Shown: positions 14,307-15,670 of the stretch, piece by piece
How the letters are laid out: the number at the start of each line of letters is the position of its first letter
Position numbering within the stretch: the stretch's first letter is position 1
From: Bacteroidetes bacterium UBA7688
GTDB taxonomy: Bacteria; Bacteroidota; Bacteroidia; Chitinophagales; Chitinophagaceae
Assembly (NCBI GenBank): GCA_002482815.1
Contig: DLGS01000088.1
Location: 1-15,670 of the forward strand
Length of the DNA: 15,670 bases
Reading direction: 5' to 3'
Translations under genes and position numbers: made by a program
The notes under the pieces: generated by a model
Told to the model about the DNA's origin: nothing
Database searches by the model: none
The model's input: the letters and a program-made list of their open reading frames with translations, nothing else

Positions 14307-15670
14307 ATGAATCTTGAAATTCCAAAACACATCCAAAATTATATCGGCGGGACATTTGTAGCTCCTTCTAATAATCAATACATTGATAACGTCAATCCAG
14401 CAACAGGCGAAGTTTATTCTCACATTCCCGACAGCACGTTATCTGATGTTAATGCTGCCGTTCTTGCTGCACAAAAAGCTTTTCCGGCCTGGAGTAATGC
14501 TAGTAATGATTTTCGTTTCAGGGTGTTAAATAAAATCGCCGAACTGATTGAAGAAAACCTTGCTGCTTTTGCATTGGCCGAAACCAATGATAATGGTAAA
14601 CCGCTTTGGCTGAGTACAAAAGTGGATATTCCCCGTGCTTCAGAAAATTTCAGGTTTTTTGCTACAGCTTCCTTGCATTTTGCCAGCGAAAGTCATAGTA
14701 TGGGCAATACAGCTATCAATTATACTTTGCGCAAACCAATTGGTGTTGTTGGTTGTATTTCTCCATGGAACCTGCCATTATATCTTTTTACCTGGAAAAT
14801 AGCACCGGCATTAGCTGCAGGAAACTGTGTGGTAGCCAAGCCCAGTGAAGTGACACCAATGACTTCATATCTGTTGGCTCAGATTTGCAAAGAAGCCGGT
14901 TTGCCTGATGGTGTGTTGAATATTATTCATGGAAACGGACCGAATTGCGGCAGCGAAATTGTGAAACATCCGGATATCAAAGCGATTTCCTTTACCGGAA
15001 GTACACGTGCCGGAAAAGACATTGCTGCCGTTGCTGCACCGATGTTCAAGAAGATTTCACTCGAACTTGGTGGTAAAAATCCCAACATTATTTTTGCCGA
15101 TTGTGATTGGGAAAAAATGATTCGTACTACAGTCCAGTCTTCTTTTGCCAATCAGGGACAAATTTGCCTTTGCGGCAGCAGGATTCTGGTAGAAGAAAGT
15201 ATTTACGAAAAGTTCAAAGCGGAATTTATTTCCCGTGTAAAGGCCATGCATGTTGGCGATCCGCTGGAGGAAAGCAGCAAGCAAGGCGCGGTGGTGAGTA
15301 AAGTCCATTTCGACAAAGTGATGGGATGCATTGAACTGGCAAAACAGGAAGGCGGGAAAGTATTACTCGGTGGAAATGCGGTGAAACCTGAAGGCCGTTG
15401 TGCCAATGGTTACTTTATTGAACCAACCATTATTGAAAATCTGGGTCCGGATTGCCGTACCAATATGGAGGAAATTTTTGGCCCGGTGGTGACGCTTCAA
15501 TCATTTAAAAACGAGGAGGATGCTTTGCAAAAAGCTAATGCAAGTGAGTATGGTTTGGCAGCAACAATCTGGACGCAGGATGTGAGCCGAGCCAACAGAA
15601 TTGCAGCTCAGGTTCATAGCGGAATTATTTGGGTCAACTGCTGGTTGTTGCGCGATTTGCGTACACCATT
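14307..15670 (+). CDS. Aldehyde dehydrogenase, muconic-semialdehyde type (3' end cut off)
   Basis: This is an NAD-dependent aldehyde dehydrogenase that runs off the window: 454 full codons are visible of an expected 480 or so. Catalytic residues are in place: Asn155 (SPWNLPL), Lys178 (VAKPSE), Glu253 (LELGGKNP), Cys287 (NQGQICLC) and Glu389 in EEIFGP. The sequences NQGQICLCGSRI and NCWLLRDLRTPF are typical of the 2-hydroxymuconic or 2-aminomuconic semialdehyde dehydrogenase group (ALDH8-like). These oxidise the ring-cleavage semialdehyde in meta-cleavage or kynurenine-route tryptophan breakdown. In Bacteroidota such genes are often followed by kynurenine-pathway genes, which would lie beyond this window. 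The ATG at 14307 gives the normal family N-terminus (PKHIQNYIGG). It begins 44 bases after the preceding gene, and no clear promoter was seen. Confidence 0.9.
   Translation, partial: MNLEIPKHIQNYIGGTFVAPSNNQYIDNVNPATGEVYSHIPDSTLSDVNAAVLAAQKAFPAWSNASNDFRFRVLNKIAELIEENLAAFALAETNDNGKPLWLSTKVDIPRASENFRFFATASLHFASESHSMGNTAINYTLRKPIGVVGCISPWNLPLYLFTWKIAPALAAGNCVVAKPSEVTPMTSYLLAQICKEAGLPDGVLNIIHGNGPNCGSEIVKHPDIKAISFTGSTRAGKDIAAVAAPMFKKISLELGGKNPNIIFADCDWEKMIRTTVQSSFANQGQICLCGSRILVEESIYEKFKAEFISRVKAMHVGDPLEESSKQGAVVSKVHFDKVMGCIELAKQEGGKVLLGGNAVKPEGRCANGYFIEPTIIENLGPDCRTNMEEIFGPVVTLQSFKNEEDALQKANASEYGLAATIWTQDVSRANRIAAQVHSGIIWVNCWLLRDLRTP

Noticed and set aside
1..15670. CRISPR array, defence system, phage or transposon
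   Set aside because: No regular direct repeats with spacers, integrase, transposase, terminal inverted repeats or defence-type domains were seen; the eight 40-residue repeats at 4906-6033 are propeller blades.

Overview
The window looks like an ordinary stretch of chromosome from a member of the Bacteroidota, probably near Chitinophagales or Sphingobacteriia, though sequence alone cannot fix the order. The signs are near-consensus TTG / TAnnTTTG promoter elements, A-rich start regions mostly lacking Shine-Dalgarno sites, lipoprotein signals with a K-(D/E)2-like tail, and families common in that phylum (imelysin lipoprotein, DUF1801 protein, membrane-anchored RNase Y). There is no rRNA, tRNA, CRISPR array, insertion sequence or prophage signature.

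Layout. Bases 1-1319 hold the last codons of an upstream gene and two AT-rich genes for unrecognised exported proteins, spaced like an operon. At 1422-4274 is a secreted M16 zinc protease with both halves in one chain, closed by a clear terminator. An AHSA1/SRPBCC-type protein (4405-4842) then converges, across a two-way terminator, on an outer-membrane-type lipoprotein with an eight-bladed PQQ-like beta-propeller (4906-6033, minus). Upstream of that on the minus strand is an imelysin (M75-like) lipoprotein (6165-7235). A 378-base divergent intergenic region follows, carrying promoters for imelysin and parE.

Bases 7614-9503 encode topoisomerase IV subunit B (ParE) without parC beside it. Its stop codon directly abuts the stop of a convergent small HMA-like protein that lacks the metal-binding cysteines (9504-9731). 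Further minus-strand genes are a fused two-domain peptide-type ABC ATPase without permease genes (9843-11510) and a DUF1801 protein (11545-11892). Divergent from these, rny (RNase Y, 12038-13612) has its own promoter and a hairpin-rich leader. The window ends with a small secreted protein carrying a carboxypeptidase-regulatory-like domain, apparently started by TTG (13702-14262), and a truncated aldehyde dehydrogenase of the 2-hydroxymuconic/2-aminomuconic semialdehyde type (14307 to the edge).

The genes do not form one pathway. The parts are chromosome topology (ParE), RNA turnover (RNase Y), envelope proteolysis or iron-linked lipoproteins (M16, imelysin, propeller), peptide uptake (ABC ATPase) and aromatic or tryptophan catabolism (dehydrogenase). 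I found no convincing new multi-gene system. The best points for a second look are three copies of an ATTTCCGGT-like motif that can form alternative hairpins upstream of the HMA-like gene, a sharp base-composition change inside the M16 gene, the palindrome at the rny start site, the orphan ABC ATPase, and the unknown exported pair at the left edge.
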